Shown here piece after piece: positions 1 to 5,892 of a stretch of 7,677 bases of DNA. Origin of the DNA: Nitrospira sp. (GTDB lineage Bacteria > Nitrospirota > Nitrospiria > Nitrospirales > Nitrospiraceae); NCBI GenBank assembly GCA_015904075.1, contig JABMDH010000080.1:1-7677 (forward strand), written 5' to 3'. A model generated the notes under the pieces. The model made no database searches and was not told the DNA's origin. It saw nothing but the letters and a program-made list of their open reading frames with translations. The translations under genes and the position numbers were made by a program. Positions within the stretch are counted from its first letter, which is position 1, and each line of letters opens with the position of its first letter.

Positions 1-1
1 C

Positions 2-148
2 GCGACCGACTACGAAGAGATCTGGCCTAAGATCAACCTGCCGATTCCCGCCTATCTCCTGATTTCTCTCATGCATGCAACTCCCGATGTTCGATCCTAC
101 TGGATCAAATCCGGACAGGTCTCCGCCGCCCCATTCACCGTTCAGTGA
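2..148 (+). CDS. C-terminal end of an unidentified protein (5' end outside window)
   Basis: Frame 2 is open from the window edge to a TGA at 146-148 and gives 48 residues beginning ATDYEEIWPKINLPIPAYLL and ending SAAPFTVQ. The composition (YEEIW, a hydrophobic PAYLLISLM stretch, DVRSYWIKSGQ) is protein-like rather than random. Its direction matches the next gene, whose own start lies 82 bp beyond this stop. I do not recognise the family and infer no function. The main doubt is the short length: an open frame of 48 codons could occur by chance in GC-rich DNA, and no start codon is visible. Confidence 0.55.
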   Translation, partial: ATDYEEIWPKINLPIPAYLLISLMHATPDVRSYWIKSGQVSAAPFTVQ

Positions 149-184
149 TTCCTCATTTTTGCAGTTTTCTTCCCGCTCATCGAA

Positions 185-193
185 TGCGATAAT
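185..193 (+). promoter_or_regulatory. possible extended -10 promoter of the small secreted protein gene
   Basis: TGCGATAAT at 185-193 fits an extended -10 (TG, one base, then GATAAT, five of six matches to TATAAT). No good -35 is visible 16-18 bp upstream (TTTTCT at best). The predicted transcription start near position 200 would fall inside the palindrome at 196-223. This makes the palindrome an operator candidate rather than a complete RNA hairpin, unless transcription starts further upstream. Confidence 0.35.
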
Positions 194-195
194 GC

Positions 196-223
196 ACTCC
201 TGTTGGTCCCTCTCAACAGGAGT
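196..223 (+). promoter_or_regulatory. perfect palindrome covering the Shine-Dalgarno of the following gene
   Basis: ACTCCTGTTG (196-205) and CAACAGGAGT (214-223) are exact reverse complements separated by 8 bases. The right arm contains the AGGAG ribosome binding site (218-222), 8 bases before the ATG at 231. In RNA the left arm would pair fully with the Shine-Dalgarno and hide it. In DNA it is a symmetric 28-bp inverted repeat of the kind bound by dimeric repressors. There is no T-tract after it, so it is not a typical intrinsic terminator for the gene ending at 148. Confidence 0.6.
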
Positions 224-230
224 AGTCGTC

Positions 231-548
231 ATGCGCATCATTCTTTTTGCAATCTTCTTCAGCGCGGCCTTGGCCACCACAAGCCTTGCCGTCGAAAAGA
301 GCTTCTACAGCCCGATCATTGAGATCGACGTCAACAATCACCGCATCCTGATCTCCCAGCTCGGTGGAGTGTTCTATATCGATGTCCCGGAAATCGCGCG
401 GCCTCACATGGAGAAGCTGCCGATTTCAGGACTGGTAGATTTCGTGGTGGACTGGACAAGCGACGATCAGATGCCCGTGCTCAAAACCTGGAAGGTCAAA
501 TCCGGCGAATCAACCTGCATGTATTTCAACGGGAAGGAGTGCAAATAG
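231..548 (+). CDS. small secreted protein of unknown function
   Basis: This gene encodes 105 aa starting at the ATG at 231, chosen because AGGAG lies 8 bases upstream and the protein then begins with a clear signal peptide. The signal has a short basic start (MR), a hydrophobic core (about residues 3-16) and a small-residue region ending TTSLA, with likely cleavage after A20 or close by. The frame is open further upstream to 75, but that extension is low-complexity and would bury the signal peptide. The mature part, about 85 aa, carries a valine/isoleucine-rich beta-like segment (IIEIDVNNHRILISQLGGVF) and two cysteines near the C-terminus (STCMYFNGKEC), which could form a disulfide in the periplasm. 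No family is recognised. The gene converges on the zinc-ribbon gene, with 16 bp between stops. Confidence 0.75.
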   Translation: MRIILFAIFFSAALATTSLAVEKSFYSPIIEIDVNNHRILISQLGGVFYIDVPEIARPHMEKLPISGLVDFVVDWTSDDQMPVLKTWKVKSGESTCMYFNGKECK

Positions 549-564
549 CAGGACCCCGCGGAGA

Positions 565-774
565 TTATTCCCCACTCCCTGCCATGTCGTCGATGAGAGG
601 ACGGTTGATATCGGTACAGCCCATGCAGATCAAGTCAAAAAGATCCTCGTGCTGTGCCACGAAGTTCTTGGCGTCTACAAGTTTTTCGGTGATCACCAGG
701 GAATGGCAGGTGTCGCAGAGCATCATCAGGCCGCGTGAGACTCCCACTGTTTTTCTGCCCGTACTTCCACTCAT
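565..774 (-). CDS. small CxxC...CxxC protein, probable zinc ribbon
   Basis: This is a 69-aa protein with two Cys pairs, C20-D-T-C23 and C50-M-G-C53, separated by 26 residues. That is the layout of a four-cysteine zinc-binding fold. The ATG at 774 lies two bases after the stop codon of the upstream small gene, and AAGGA precedes it by about 11 bases, so the two are almost certainly co-transcribed. The middle part (EKLVDAKNFVAQHEDLFDLI) looks helical. CDTCH also fits the CxxCH haem c motif, but there is no signal peptide or membrane anchor to carry it to the periplasm, so zinc is the better guess. No named family is recognised. Confidence 0.6.
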   Translation of the reverse strand: MSGSTGRKTVGVSRGLMMLCDTCHSLVITEKLVDAKNFVAQHEDLFDLICMGCTDINRPLIDDMAGSGE

Positions 775-776
775 AT

Positions 777-971
777 CTAGACCGATCCTTTTTGAAGCGC
801 CATGAGAAAATCTTCCGTTTCGAGTTCAATGCCGCATTGCCCGCACTCATAGGGACGATCATCCTGTGCCACAACCAATGGCGTGCGATCGACCCTCCCT
901 CGGCAGACATGATAGAACTTTCCCCTGGCATTCTCATCATCCAATGGATCGCTTTCGTAAATCAATACCAT
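777..971 (-). CDS. small Cys/His protein, probable zinc binder
   Basis: This 64-aa protein has H21-V-C23 near the middle and C43-G-Q-C46 in YECGQCG, a plausible His/Cys3 metal site. The knuckle-like CGQCG resembles those of zinc-ribbon proteins. The ATG at 971 is the first possible start, because an in-frame TGA lies two codons upstream. GGGAG sits 12 bases before the ATG, a rather long spacing. The stop codon is two bases from the ATG of the second Cys-rich gene, suggesting a two-gene unit of related small metal-binding proteins. A competing + strand open frame covers the same DNA but has low-complexity translation and no ribosome binding site. Function is unknown. Confidence 0.5.
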   Translation of the reverse strand: MVLIYESDPLDDENARGKFYHVCRGRVDRTPLVVAQDDRPYECGQCGIELETEDFLMALQKGSV

Positions 972-1002
972 CGTTCACTGATACTCCCTATGCCTGTCGG
1001 CG

Positions 1003-1032
1003 AGTATACCGACTGCCCTGCCCTACCCGCAA
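1003..1032 (-). promoter_or_regulatory. candidate promoter for the two small Cys-rich genes
   Basis: Read on the - strand, TTGCGG (1032-1027) and TATACT (1008-1003) are 18 bp apart, three and five matches to the sigma-70 consensus. Transcription would start near 996, giving a leader of about 25 bases with GGGAG before the ATG at 971. The -10 lies in the loop of a short inverted repeat (GTCGG 996-1000 with CCGAC 1009-1013), which could be an operator. This rests on consensus matching only. Confidence 0.3.
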
Positions 1033-1048
1033 CCGCGGGGATAGGCAG
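1018..1048. repeat. GC-rich interrupted stem-loop
   Basis: CTGCC (1018-1022) pairs with GGCAG (1044-1048), and CCCGC (1026-1030) pairs with GCGGG (1035-1039). There is a small internal loop and an AACC tetraloop. It sits between the large hexamer hairpin and the start region of the small Cys-rich genes and overlaps their candidate -35. There is no T-tract on either side, so a terminator role is uncertain. Confidence 0.45.
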
Positions 1049-1051
1049 GTT

Positions 1052-1138
1052 GAGACTGAGGCTAAGGTTGAGGTTGAGCGAGGACAAGTCCGTTCCTTCC
1101 GTAACCGTAACCTTGACCTTAACCTCAGCCTTGACCTC
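1052..1138. repeat. large hairpin built from two arrays of a degenerate hexamer
   Basis: The left arm (1052-1078) is a run of hexamers GAGACT, GAGGCT, AAGGTT, GAGGTT, consensus RAGGYT. The right arm (1112-1138) is the same kind of array in reverse complement. The arms pair almost continuously: 1059-1063 with 1127-1131, then 1065-1078 with 1112-1125 using three G-T wobbles, and GAG 1052-1054 with CTC 1136-1138. The loop is about 33 bases. It starts 8 bases after the stop of the ABC exporter gene on the - strand. That position suits a 3' end or transcription-boundary structure, although no T-tract follows. Confidence 0.6.
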
Positions 1139-1146
1139 CCGCGCTG

Positions 1147-2871
1147 CTAGACCTGGAACTGCGCTTCGTACAGACCGGCATACACTCCCCCGAGAGAGAG
1201 TAGATCATCATGCCGGCCATCTTCCACCAATCGGCCGCCATCCAGGACTAGAATCCGGTCGACATCGTGGAGTGTGGATAGCCGATGGGCAATGATGAAG
1301 GTGGTGCGGCCTCTGGTCAGTTCGGTCAAGGCTTCCCGGATTTTCACTTCCGTTTCCGTATCAATGTTGGATGTCGCTTCGTCGAAGATCACGATGGGAG
1401 GATCTTTCAACAGCACCCGCGCGATCGACACCCGCTGTTTTTGGCCGACTGACAGTTTGACGCCTCGCTCGCCGATCCAGGTGTCGTAACCTTCCGGCAG
1501 CGCCACAATAAATTCATGCGCCCGCGCAGCTCGCGCCGAGCTTTCGAGACGTTCCTGATCGGCGGCGAGATCGCCGTAGAGGATATTCTCCCGCACCGTC
1601 CCGTTGAACAAAAACGGCTCTTGCTGCACGATGCCGATTTGTTGCCGAAGATAGGCCACCGGCAGATCGCGGATGTCCTGTCCGTCGATCAGGACCGCTC
1701 CGTCCTTCACGTCATAGAATCGCATGAGTAGCTTGAGCAAGGTGCTCTTCCCTGCTCCGCTCGGTCCGACCAGCGCCACGCGCTCGCCTGCCGCAACAGA
1801 CACTGAGAGGCTCTTGAGCACCGGCACATCGGGACGATAGTGGAACTGCGCCTGATCGAAGCGAACAGCTCCCTGCACCCGGTGCACAGGCGTACCGACA
1901 CCCGGACGATCCGACACCTCCGGAACTGCATCGAGGACATCAAAGACCCGCTCGCTCGCCGCCAAGGCATGTTGCAGCATATGATTAACGGAGTGAATCT
2001 GATTGATCGGCACATAAAACAACGCCAGATAGGACAGAAACAACACCAGCTCACCCAGCGTCAACCGGCCGTCGACGACTTCCCCTGCCCCGTACCAGAG
2101 AATCAACACGGTCCCGAAGCCGGCGAGCAAAATCATTCCCGGTGAATAGATCGACCACAGCACCATGGCTTTGAGATTCGCGTCGCTATAGGCGCGGCTC
2201 AGCCGGTCGAACCGCGCCTGTTCGTACGTCTGCTGCATGAACCCCATGGTTTCTCTGATGCCCGACAAGGCATCTTGCAAATACCCGCTGAGCTCAGCCG
2301 AATTCTTTCGAATATGCCGGTAATAGCCATGCACCCGCGAGGTAAACCAGCTGGCCGACAGTATCAACAGCGGAATCGGCAGGAGTGACAACGCCGCGAG
2401 CTTCCAATTAAGTATGAACAGCATGATCGTGATACTGATCAGGGTCAGTACCGCCGTCACCACACCTTCAAGCCCATCGATGAAAATCCGCTCGACATGC
2501 TCCGTGTCGTTCGTCACCCGCGACATGATCTCGCCCGTCGACCGGTTTTCGTAGTAACTCAGGGACAGCCCTTGCAGCGCAGAGAAAATCTGCCGGCGCA
2601 AATCATGCACCACCGTCTGCTCCAGCTGATTGTTGAGGCGGATCCGGAACGAGGCGAACAGATTTTTTACGACATAGGCACCGACCAGCAGGCCCAATGC
2701 CCAGGGCAGCAACGCCAGCTGCTTCGCTTGAATAACATCGTCGATGACGATCTTGATCGCCCAGGGGGGCACCAGCTCCATAGCTGTGGCGCAGGCGGCA
2801 CAGAGCAGCGTCACACACGCAAGCCTGCGATGGGGTTGGAGATATGTCAGAACACGAAGCAGTGGTTTCAC
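1147..2871 (-). CDS. MsbA-like ABC exporter half-transporter (fused membrane and ATPase domains)
   Basis: This 574-aa protein has the order of a type IV ABC exporter. An N-terminal transmembrane domain with six predicted spans (roughly 17-39, 51-70, 134-155, 157-176, 240-260, 272-290) is followed by a nucleotide-binding domain. Visible motifs are A-loop Y345, Walker A GPSGAGKST 369-377, Q-loop Q416/Q417, signature LSVGQ 473-477, Walker B IVIFDE 493-498 with catalytic E498, D-loop SNID 501-504 and H-loop H529. Such proteins act as dimers in the inner membrane and use ATP to flip or export lipids, lipid A precursors, peptides or drugs; the substrate cannot be read from sequence. The Val in the signature (normally LSGGQ) is a variant. 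Start: GTG at 2869-2871, 18 bp after the def stop, with no clear Shine-Dalgarno, so translation may be coupled to def. Length is normal for the family (about 570-600 aa). Confidence 0.9.
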   Translation of the reverse strand: MKPLLRVLTYLQPHRRLACVTLLCAACATAMELVPPWAIKIVIDDVIQAKQLALLPWALGLLVGAYVVKNLFASFRIRLNNQLEQTVVHDLRRQIFSALQGLSLSYYENRSTGEIMSRVTNDTEHVERIFIDGLEGVVTAVLTLISITIMLFILNWKLAALSLLPIPLLILSASWFTSRVHGYYRHIRKNSAELSGYLQDALSGIRETMGFMQQTYEQARFDRLSRAYSDANLKAMVLWSIYSPGMILLAGFGTVLILWYGAGEVVDGRLTLGELVLFLSYLALFYVPINQIHSVNHMLQHALAASERVFDVLDAVPEVSDRPGVGTPVHRVQGAVRFDQAQFHYRPDVPVLKSLSVSVAAGERVALVGPSGAGKSTLLKLLMRFYDVKDGAVLIDGQDIRDLPVAYLRQQIGIVQQEPFLFNGTVRENILYGDLAADQERLESSARAARAHEFIVALPEGYDTWIGERGVKLSVGQKQRVSIARVLLKDPPIVIFDEATSNIDTETEVKIREALTELTRGRTTFIIAHRLSTLHDVDRILVLDGGRLVEDGRHDDLLSLGGVYAGLYEAQFQV

Positions 2872-2889
2872 AAAATCAAGGGGCGGGGC

Positions 2890-3414
2890 TCAGATCACGT
2901 TAGTCGGTTCTTTTTGCCAGTACTGCGAAAACTCGGGGAGCTGGGTCAAGGTAGACATGTCCTTCATCCGGTCCAGAAACACCTTGCCGATCAGGTGATC
3001 CATTTCGTGCTGAATGCACACCGCATAGAGGCCTGTCGCCTCGAAATCCAGAGATTTACCCTTTCGGTCCACTGCTTTCACGCGCACCACCGACGGCCTC
3101 GTGACTTTCCCACGCAATCCATCGACGCTGAGACACCCTTCCCAGTTCTCGACTTGCTCAGGGCCGTAATAGACGATCGAGGGATTGATGAGAACGGTCT
3201 CTGGAAAACCGCCTTCGTCCGGGCAGCCCATCACCACGAGTTGGATGGACTGGGACACTTGCGGCGCTGCCAGTCCGATTCCCGGCTCGTCATACATCGT
3301 TTCAAACATCTCATCGATCAAGCGTTGCAACTCGGCCGACTTGATGTCCCGCGAGTCAATCGGAGCCGCTGTTTTTCGAAGGATTGGATTCCCGAGCTTG
3401 GCGATTTTCAACAT
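2890..3414 (-). CDS. def: peptide deformylase
   Basis: This 174-aa cytoplasmic enzyme removes the N-formyl group from the initiator methionine of new proteins, before methionine aminopeptidase acts. All three family motifs are intact: GIGLAAPQ at 45-52, EGCLS at 92-96 (C94 is a metal ligand) and HEMDH at 136-140 (H136 and H140 metal ligands, E137 catalytic). The active-site metal is usually Fe2+. The N-terminus (LKIAKLGNPILRKTA) and length are typical. The ATG at 3414 has only a weak GGA directly upstream, but it gives the expected N-terminus. The exporter gene follows 18 bp downstream on the same strand, and the HEAT-repeat gene ends 111 bp upstream. def is often next to fmt, which is not seen here. 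Confidence 0.95.
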   Translation of the reverse strand: MLKIAKLGNPILRKTAAPIDSRDIKSAELQRLIDEMFETMYDEPGIGLAAPQVSQSIQLVVMGCPDEGGFPETVLINPSIVYYGPEQVENWEGCLSVDGLRGKVTRPSVVRVKAVDRKGKSLDFEATGLYAVCIQHEMDHLIGKVFLDRMKDMSTLTQLPEFSQYWQKEPTNVI

Positions 3415-3471
3415 ATCCGAAGGTCAGACAATATTTTTTCCACACCCGCCTACTGGTATACAGTCCTAACA

Positions 3472-3489
3472 CAGGCCCCTCCGGGCCTG
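3472..3489 (-). terminator. stem-loop between the HEAT-repeat gene and def
   Basis: CAGGCCC (3472-3478) and GGGCCTG (3483-3489) form a perfect 7-bp GC-rich stem with a 4-base loop, 36 bp after the stop codon of the HEAT-repeat gene in its direction of transcription. It may end that transcript and separate it from def. The usual run of T after the stem is missing, so it could equally be a processing or attenuation structure. Confidence 0.4.
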
Positions 3490-3525
3490 CAACCCTCTCG
3501 ACACACTGACGGAATCATAGGCAGA

Positions 3526-4326
3526 TTATGGTTTTCGCTTCGGTCGTGGCGGCTCAGGAATTTCAAACACCTGTTGATTATCGTTCCACCACTCGACCCA
3601 TTCGCTGACCCAGACGGCGCGATCCTGCTTGGTCGACGTCTCCCAATCGTGAAACTCAGTCTCGTGGCGCGTCAAAATCCATAAGGAATGGAGCGCCGAC
3701 AATGCCACGAACCGTTCATCGTCGGTCACCATCGAAATCAAAACGGGGATCACCGCTTTGTGCCGCACATACCGCGCCTCAAACGCCGCCGCTTTTTTGA
3801 CAGACGGATTCAGGTCTGCCGCCATCACTTCGATGGCCTCCGGCACCAGAGACGGATTCAACCGGATCGCAACCCGCAAGGCATGTTCACGCACGCGGGG
3901 CAGTTCGTTGACATCTTTGGCCGTGCCGACGAGCGCCGGGACTCCCGACACGCCTTTCATCATCGACAAGGTTTCAATAGCATTGTACCGGACCCTGGGA
4001 CTCGGCATGGCGAGAGCCTTGACCAGCACAGGAATCGACGACTCTCCCAAATGGACGAATTCCCCCATCGCCCAGAATTCCTGTTTGCCTTCCAGCAGCG
4101 GCAGCAAAGCCTCCGCGCGCGTCAGCTCCTCAGGGCTCAACGGATTCGTATTGGGAGGAACCGAGACATCCGGCGCATCCTGACTGCCGGGCGGTGCCTC
4201 ATACGGCACTTGAACCCGCCACACGTCCGACGCCTGCACGCTACCGATCTCCAGACCGTACAGGCCTCCCATCAGCTGCACAGCAAGCACGAGTACGAGT
4301 CCCCTTATCATGCGATGCGTTTTCAC
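3526..4326 (-). CDS. secreted HEAT-repeat protein
   Basis: Starting from the GTG at 4324-4326, this encodes 266 aa. I chose that start because AAAGGAG (4343-4337) lies 10 bases upstream and because the protein then begins with a Sec signal: basic KTHRMIR, hydrophobic GLVLVLAVQLMGGLYGL, and probable cleavage after VQA. The frame is open upstream to 4422 and also has an internal ATG at 4311, but neither has a well-placed ribosome binding site. The mature protein has a Pro-rich linker followed by at least three HEAT/Armadillo-like helical hairpins (SSIPVLVKALAM..., GVPALVGTA..., AVIPVLISMV...). It ends with a Trp-rich segment (WVSEWVEWW) and a basic Pro-rich tail. HEAT repeats are protein-binding scaffolds; the partner is unknown. 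It is probably periplasmic. No enzymatic motif is seen. Confidence 0.75.
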   Translation of the reverse strand: MKTHRMIRGLVLVLAVQLMGGLYGLEIGSVQASDVWRVQVPYEAPPGSQDAPDVSVPPNTNPLSPEELTRAEALLPLLEGKQEFWAMGEFVHLGESSIPVLVKALAMPSPRVRYNAIETLSMMKGVSGVPALVGTAKDVNELPRVREHALRVAIRLNPSLVPEAIEVMAADLNPSVKKAAAFEARYVRHKAVIPVLISMVTDDERFVALSALHSLWILTRHETEFHDWETSTKQDRAVWVSEWVEWWNDNQQVFEIPEPPRPKRKP

Positions 4327-4564
4327 AAAACCCCGGCTCCTTTCAATAATGACCCTGGGACAACTACGCGGCATGCCGACAACGGCAGCAGCCCCACACG
4401 CCCGGCTCTTGGATGATGACACACATGAAACCCGGCACTGTGGTCACCAGTATCACGGACTCTATGGATGGAAGTGTGCACTGAACTGCACCAGAGGGCG
4501 GGTGATGGTCGTACTCAGCAAATGGCATGAATCGCCTGCCCCTGACTGAGGCGTCACGGCAGAC

Positions 4565-4864
4565 TCAGCTGTCCAATCCATTTCGAGAATCGGTGTCTCT
4601 CAGATGTTTCCTGACGCGCACTTTCTCATGATGTTTGCGAAGCAGTTGCCGACGGATGGCCTCCCGATCCTCGGCGACGATCCGGACCAGCCGGTCCACA
4701 TCTTCGGCATGCTCCCGAACCAGCTCGGACAGTTTCTGCAGCTGCCCTTCCAGCCGCTCGACACGCCAGGCCATATCGTTTACAGGCTCCGCAGGTCTGC
4801 TGGAAGATTTCACCACAGGCTTGGAACTATTTCGAAGGGCGGCCACAACAACGTCGCGTTTCAT
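4565..4864 (-). CDS. small coiled-coil protein of unknown function, copy 1
   Basis: This encodes 99 aa from the ATG at 4864, preceded by AAAGGAG with 5 bases spacing. An in-frame ATG 24 bases upstream lacks such a site and is rejected. The N-terminal 30 residues are basic and Ser/Pro-rich (SKPVVKSSSRPAEP), probably disordered. Residues about 33-80 form a charged amphipathic helix with Leu/Val heptads (WRVERLEGQLQKLSELVREH and onward), a likely coiled coil. The C-terminus is highly basic (RKHHEKVRVRKHLRD). It has no signal peptide, membrane segment or cysteine. The gene is divergent from glgC with 134 bp between starts, so it may share control with it. It differs from copy 2 at four residues: S13N, A25V, V28A, E68D. 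The basic tail could bind nucleic acid or polyphosphate; this is a guess. Confidence 0.75.
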   Translation of the reverse strand: MKRDVVVAALRNSSKPVVKSSSRPAEPVNDMAWRVERLEGQLQKLSELVREHAEDVDRLVRIVAEDREAIRRQLLRKHHEKVRVRKHLRDTDSRNGLDS

Positions 4865-4921
4865 GCTCACTCCTTTGTTACTCAACATGGAAAGCGGACG
4901 ACCGCTGAATGCTGTGGGCTA

Positions 4922-4949
4922 GTATTATCCGCAAGGAACGGGAAGTCAA
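4922..4949 (-). promoter_or_regulatory. candidate promoter of the 99-aa gene, copy 1
   Basis: On the - strand TTGACT (4949-4944, five of six -35 matches) is followed by GATAAT (4929-4924, five of six) at a short spacing of 14, or by TAATAC (4927-4922) at 16. These bases lie in a 58-base block (4917-4974) that is identical in both repeat units although the flanks vary. The identical elements recur at 6284-6311 in unit 2. Confidence 0.4.
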
Positions 4950-4982
4950 TGATTCCGCTTTCTTTCTATTTGATGCCGGTCC

Positions 4983-4991
4983 TGCTAGAAT
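4983..4991 (+). promoter_or_regulatory. extended -10 promoter directly upstream of glgC copy 1
   Basis: TGCTAGAAT (TG, one base, TAGAAT) at 4983-4991 is a strong extended -10. The ATG at 4999 begins 8 bases after its last T, where transcription would start, and no Shine-Dalgarno lies before the ATG. The mRNA is therefore likely leaderless. No convincing -35 is seen, as is common for extended -10 promoters. The element is conserved in unit 2 (6345-6353). Confidence 0.5.
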
Positions 4992-4998
4992 TCGCCGC

Positions 4999-5892
4999 AT
5001 GAAGAATATCTTCACGATGGTCCTCGCCGGCGGCAAAGGCGAGCGGCTGTTCCCGCTCACCGACCAGCGCGCAAAACCGGCAGTCCCATTCGGAGGCAAG
5101 TACCGCATCATCGACTTCACCTTGAGCAATTGTCTGAATTCCGGACTCCGGAAAGTCGCCGTCCTCATCCAGTACAAATCGCACTCGCTCGACCGGCATA
5201 TCCGGGTCGGCTGGAATGTGCTCAATGCCGAGCTCGGCGAATATATCGCCTCCGTCCCTCCCCAACAGCGCATCAGTGAAGAGTGGTACAAAGGCACCGC
5301 CGATGCCGTCTACCAGAACATGTTTCTGCTCGACAGCGAGCAGCCTGAGTTTCTCCTCATCTTGGCCGGCGATCACATCTATAAGATGAATTATGCCGAG
5401 ATGTATTACTGGCTGATCGCCAAACAGGCCGACGCGGTGGTCGGCGCGATCGACATCCCGATTCAGGACGCCTCACGATTCGGCGTGATCTCCGTCGACG
5501 AAGACTATCGCATCGTTCGGTTCGACGAAAAACCGGCCCAGCCCACTCCGCTGCCGGGGGACCCCGCCCATGCGTTCGTCTCAATGGGCATCTATTTGTT
5601 CCGCACCAGTGCGATCCGTAAATTCCTGATGGCAGACGCCCAGGAGTCCGGCGCCCACGACTTCGGCAAAAACATTATTCCGCGGATGATCGAAGAACAA
5701 CGCGTGTACGCGTTTAAATTTCAGGATGCGAACAAGAAAGCCGTTCAATACTGGCGGGATATCGGCACACTCGACGCCTACTGGGAAGCCAACATGGACC
5801 TGGTCGCCGTCGATCCTCAATTCAATCTCTACGATCATGACTGGCCGATCCGCACATACCAGGGCCAATTCCCTCCGGCCAAGTTCGGATGA
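4999..5892 (+). CDS. glgC: C-terminally truncated ADP-glucose pyrophosphorylase (catalytic domain only)
   Basis: This is a 297-aa copy of GlgC that matches the downstream full gene from M1 to F296, then adds one Gly and stops at a TGA created by the repeat junction (5890-5892). It keeps the whole nucleotidyltransferase domain: the nucleotide-binding signature LAGGKGERLFPLT (9-21), AKPAVPFGGKYRIIDF (25-40), catalytic D125 in GDHIYK and the glucose-1-phosphate lysine K178 in FDEKP. It lacks the left-handed beta-helix domain (about 297-412) that in this family helps tetramer assembly and allosteric control. Compared with the full copy there are 54 base differences in 889 and seven residue changes (E95D, I140M, D169N, P184H, L185V, V194A, K224R), so about five sixths of the changes are silent. 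Whether it is active, makes hybrid tetramers or is inert cannot be told from sequence. It could also be an assembly artefact. Confidence 0.85.
   Translation: MKNIFTMVLAGGKGERLFPLTDQRAKPAVPFGGKYRIIDFTLSNCLNSGLRKVAVLIQYKSHSLDRHIRVGWNVLNAELGEYIASVPPQQRISEEWYKGTADAVYQNMFLLDSEQPEFLLILAGDHIYKMNYAEMYYWLIAKQADAVVGAIDIPIQDASRFGVISVDEDYRIVRFDEKPAQPTPLPGDPAHAFVSMGIYLFRTSAIRKFLMADAQESGAHDFGKNIIPRMIEEQRVYAFKFQDANKKAVQYWRDIGTLDAYWEANMDLVAVDPQFNLYDHDWPIRTYQGQFPPAKFG

Larger units (their letters stand above)
4527..5887. repeat. tandem duplication, unit 1
   Basis: This is the first copy of a segment repeated with an exact period of 1362 bp. It starts at ATGAATCGCC, just downstream of the stop of the 99-aa gene, and ends inside glgC after codon 296. 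Aligned by hand against unit 2 it shows 83 substitutions in 1361 bases (29 in 4527-4998, 54 in the glgC part) and not one insertion or deletion. One extra base (5888) separates the units, and there is no meaningful microhomology at the junction. Confidence 0.97.

Noticed and set aside
703..717. CxxCH (C20-D-T-C23-H24) as a haem c attachment site
   Set aside because: The protein has no signal peptide or membrane anchor, and a second CxxC pair fits a zinc ribbon better.
735..1295. Long + strand open frame (186 codons) across the small Cys-rich genes and the hexamer hairpin
   Set aside because: Its translation runs through the hexamer repeat as alternating Leu-Arg and Thr-Leu, it has no ribosome binding site, and it overlaps the 3' end of the ABC exporter gene on the other strand.
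2497..3684. 395-codon + strand open frame opposite def and the ABC exporter
   Set aside because: It lies antisense to two well-identified genes with intact motifs; its His/Arg/Gln-rich composition is typical of a GC-rich antisense shadow.
3688..4416. 242-codon + strand open frame opposite the HEAT-repeat gene
   Set aside because: It is Arg/His-rich with no recognisable domain, and the - strand frame has a ribosome binding site, signal peptide and HEAT repeats.
4310..4549. 79-codon + strand open frame between the HEAT-repeat gene and unit 1
   Set aside because: There is no ribosome binding site, the composition is irregular, and it overlaps the start of the HEAT-repeat gene and the end of the 99-aa gene. 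I see no supported gene between 4327 and 4564.
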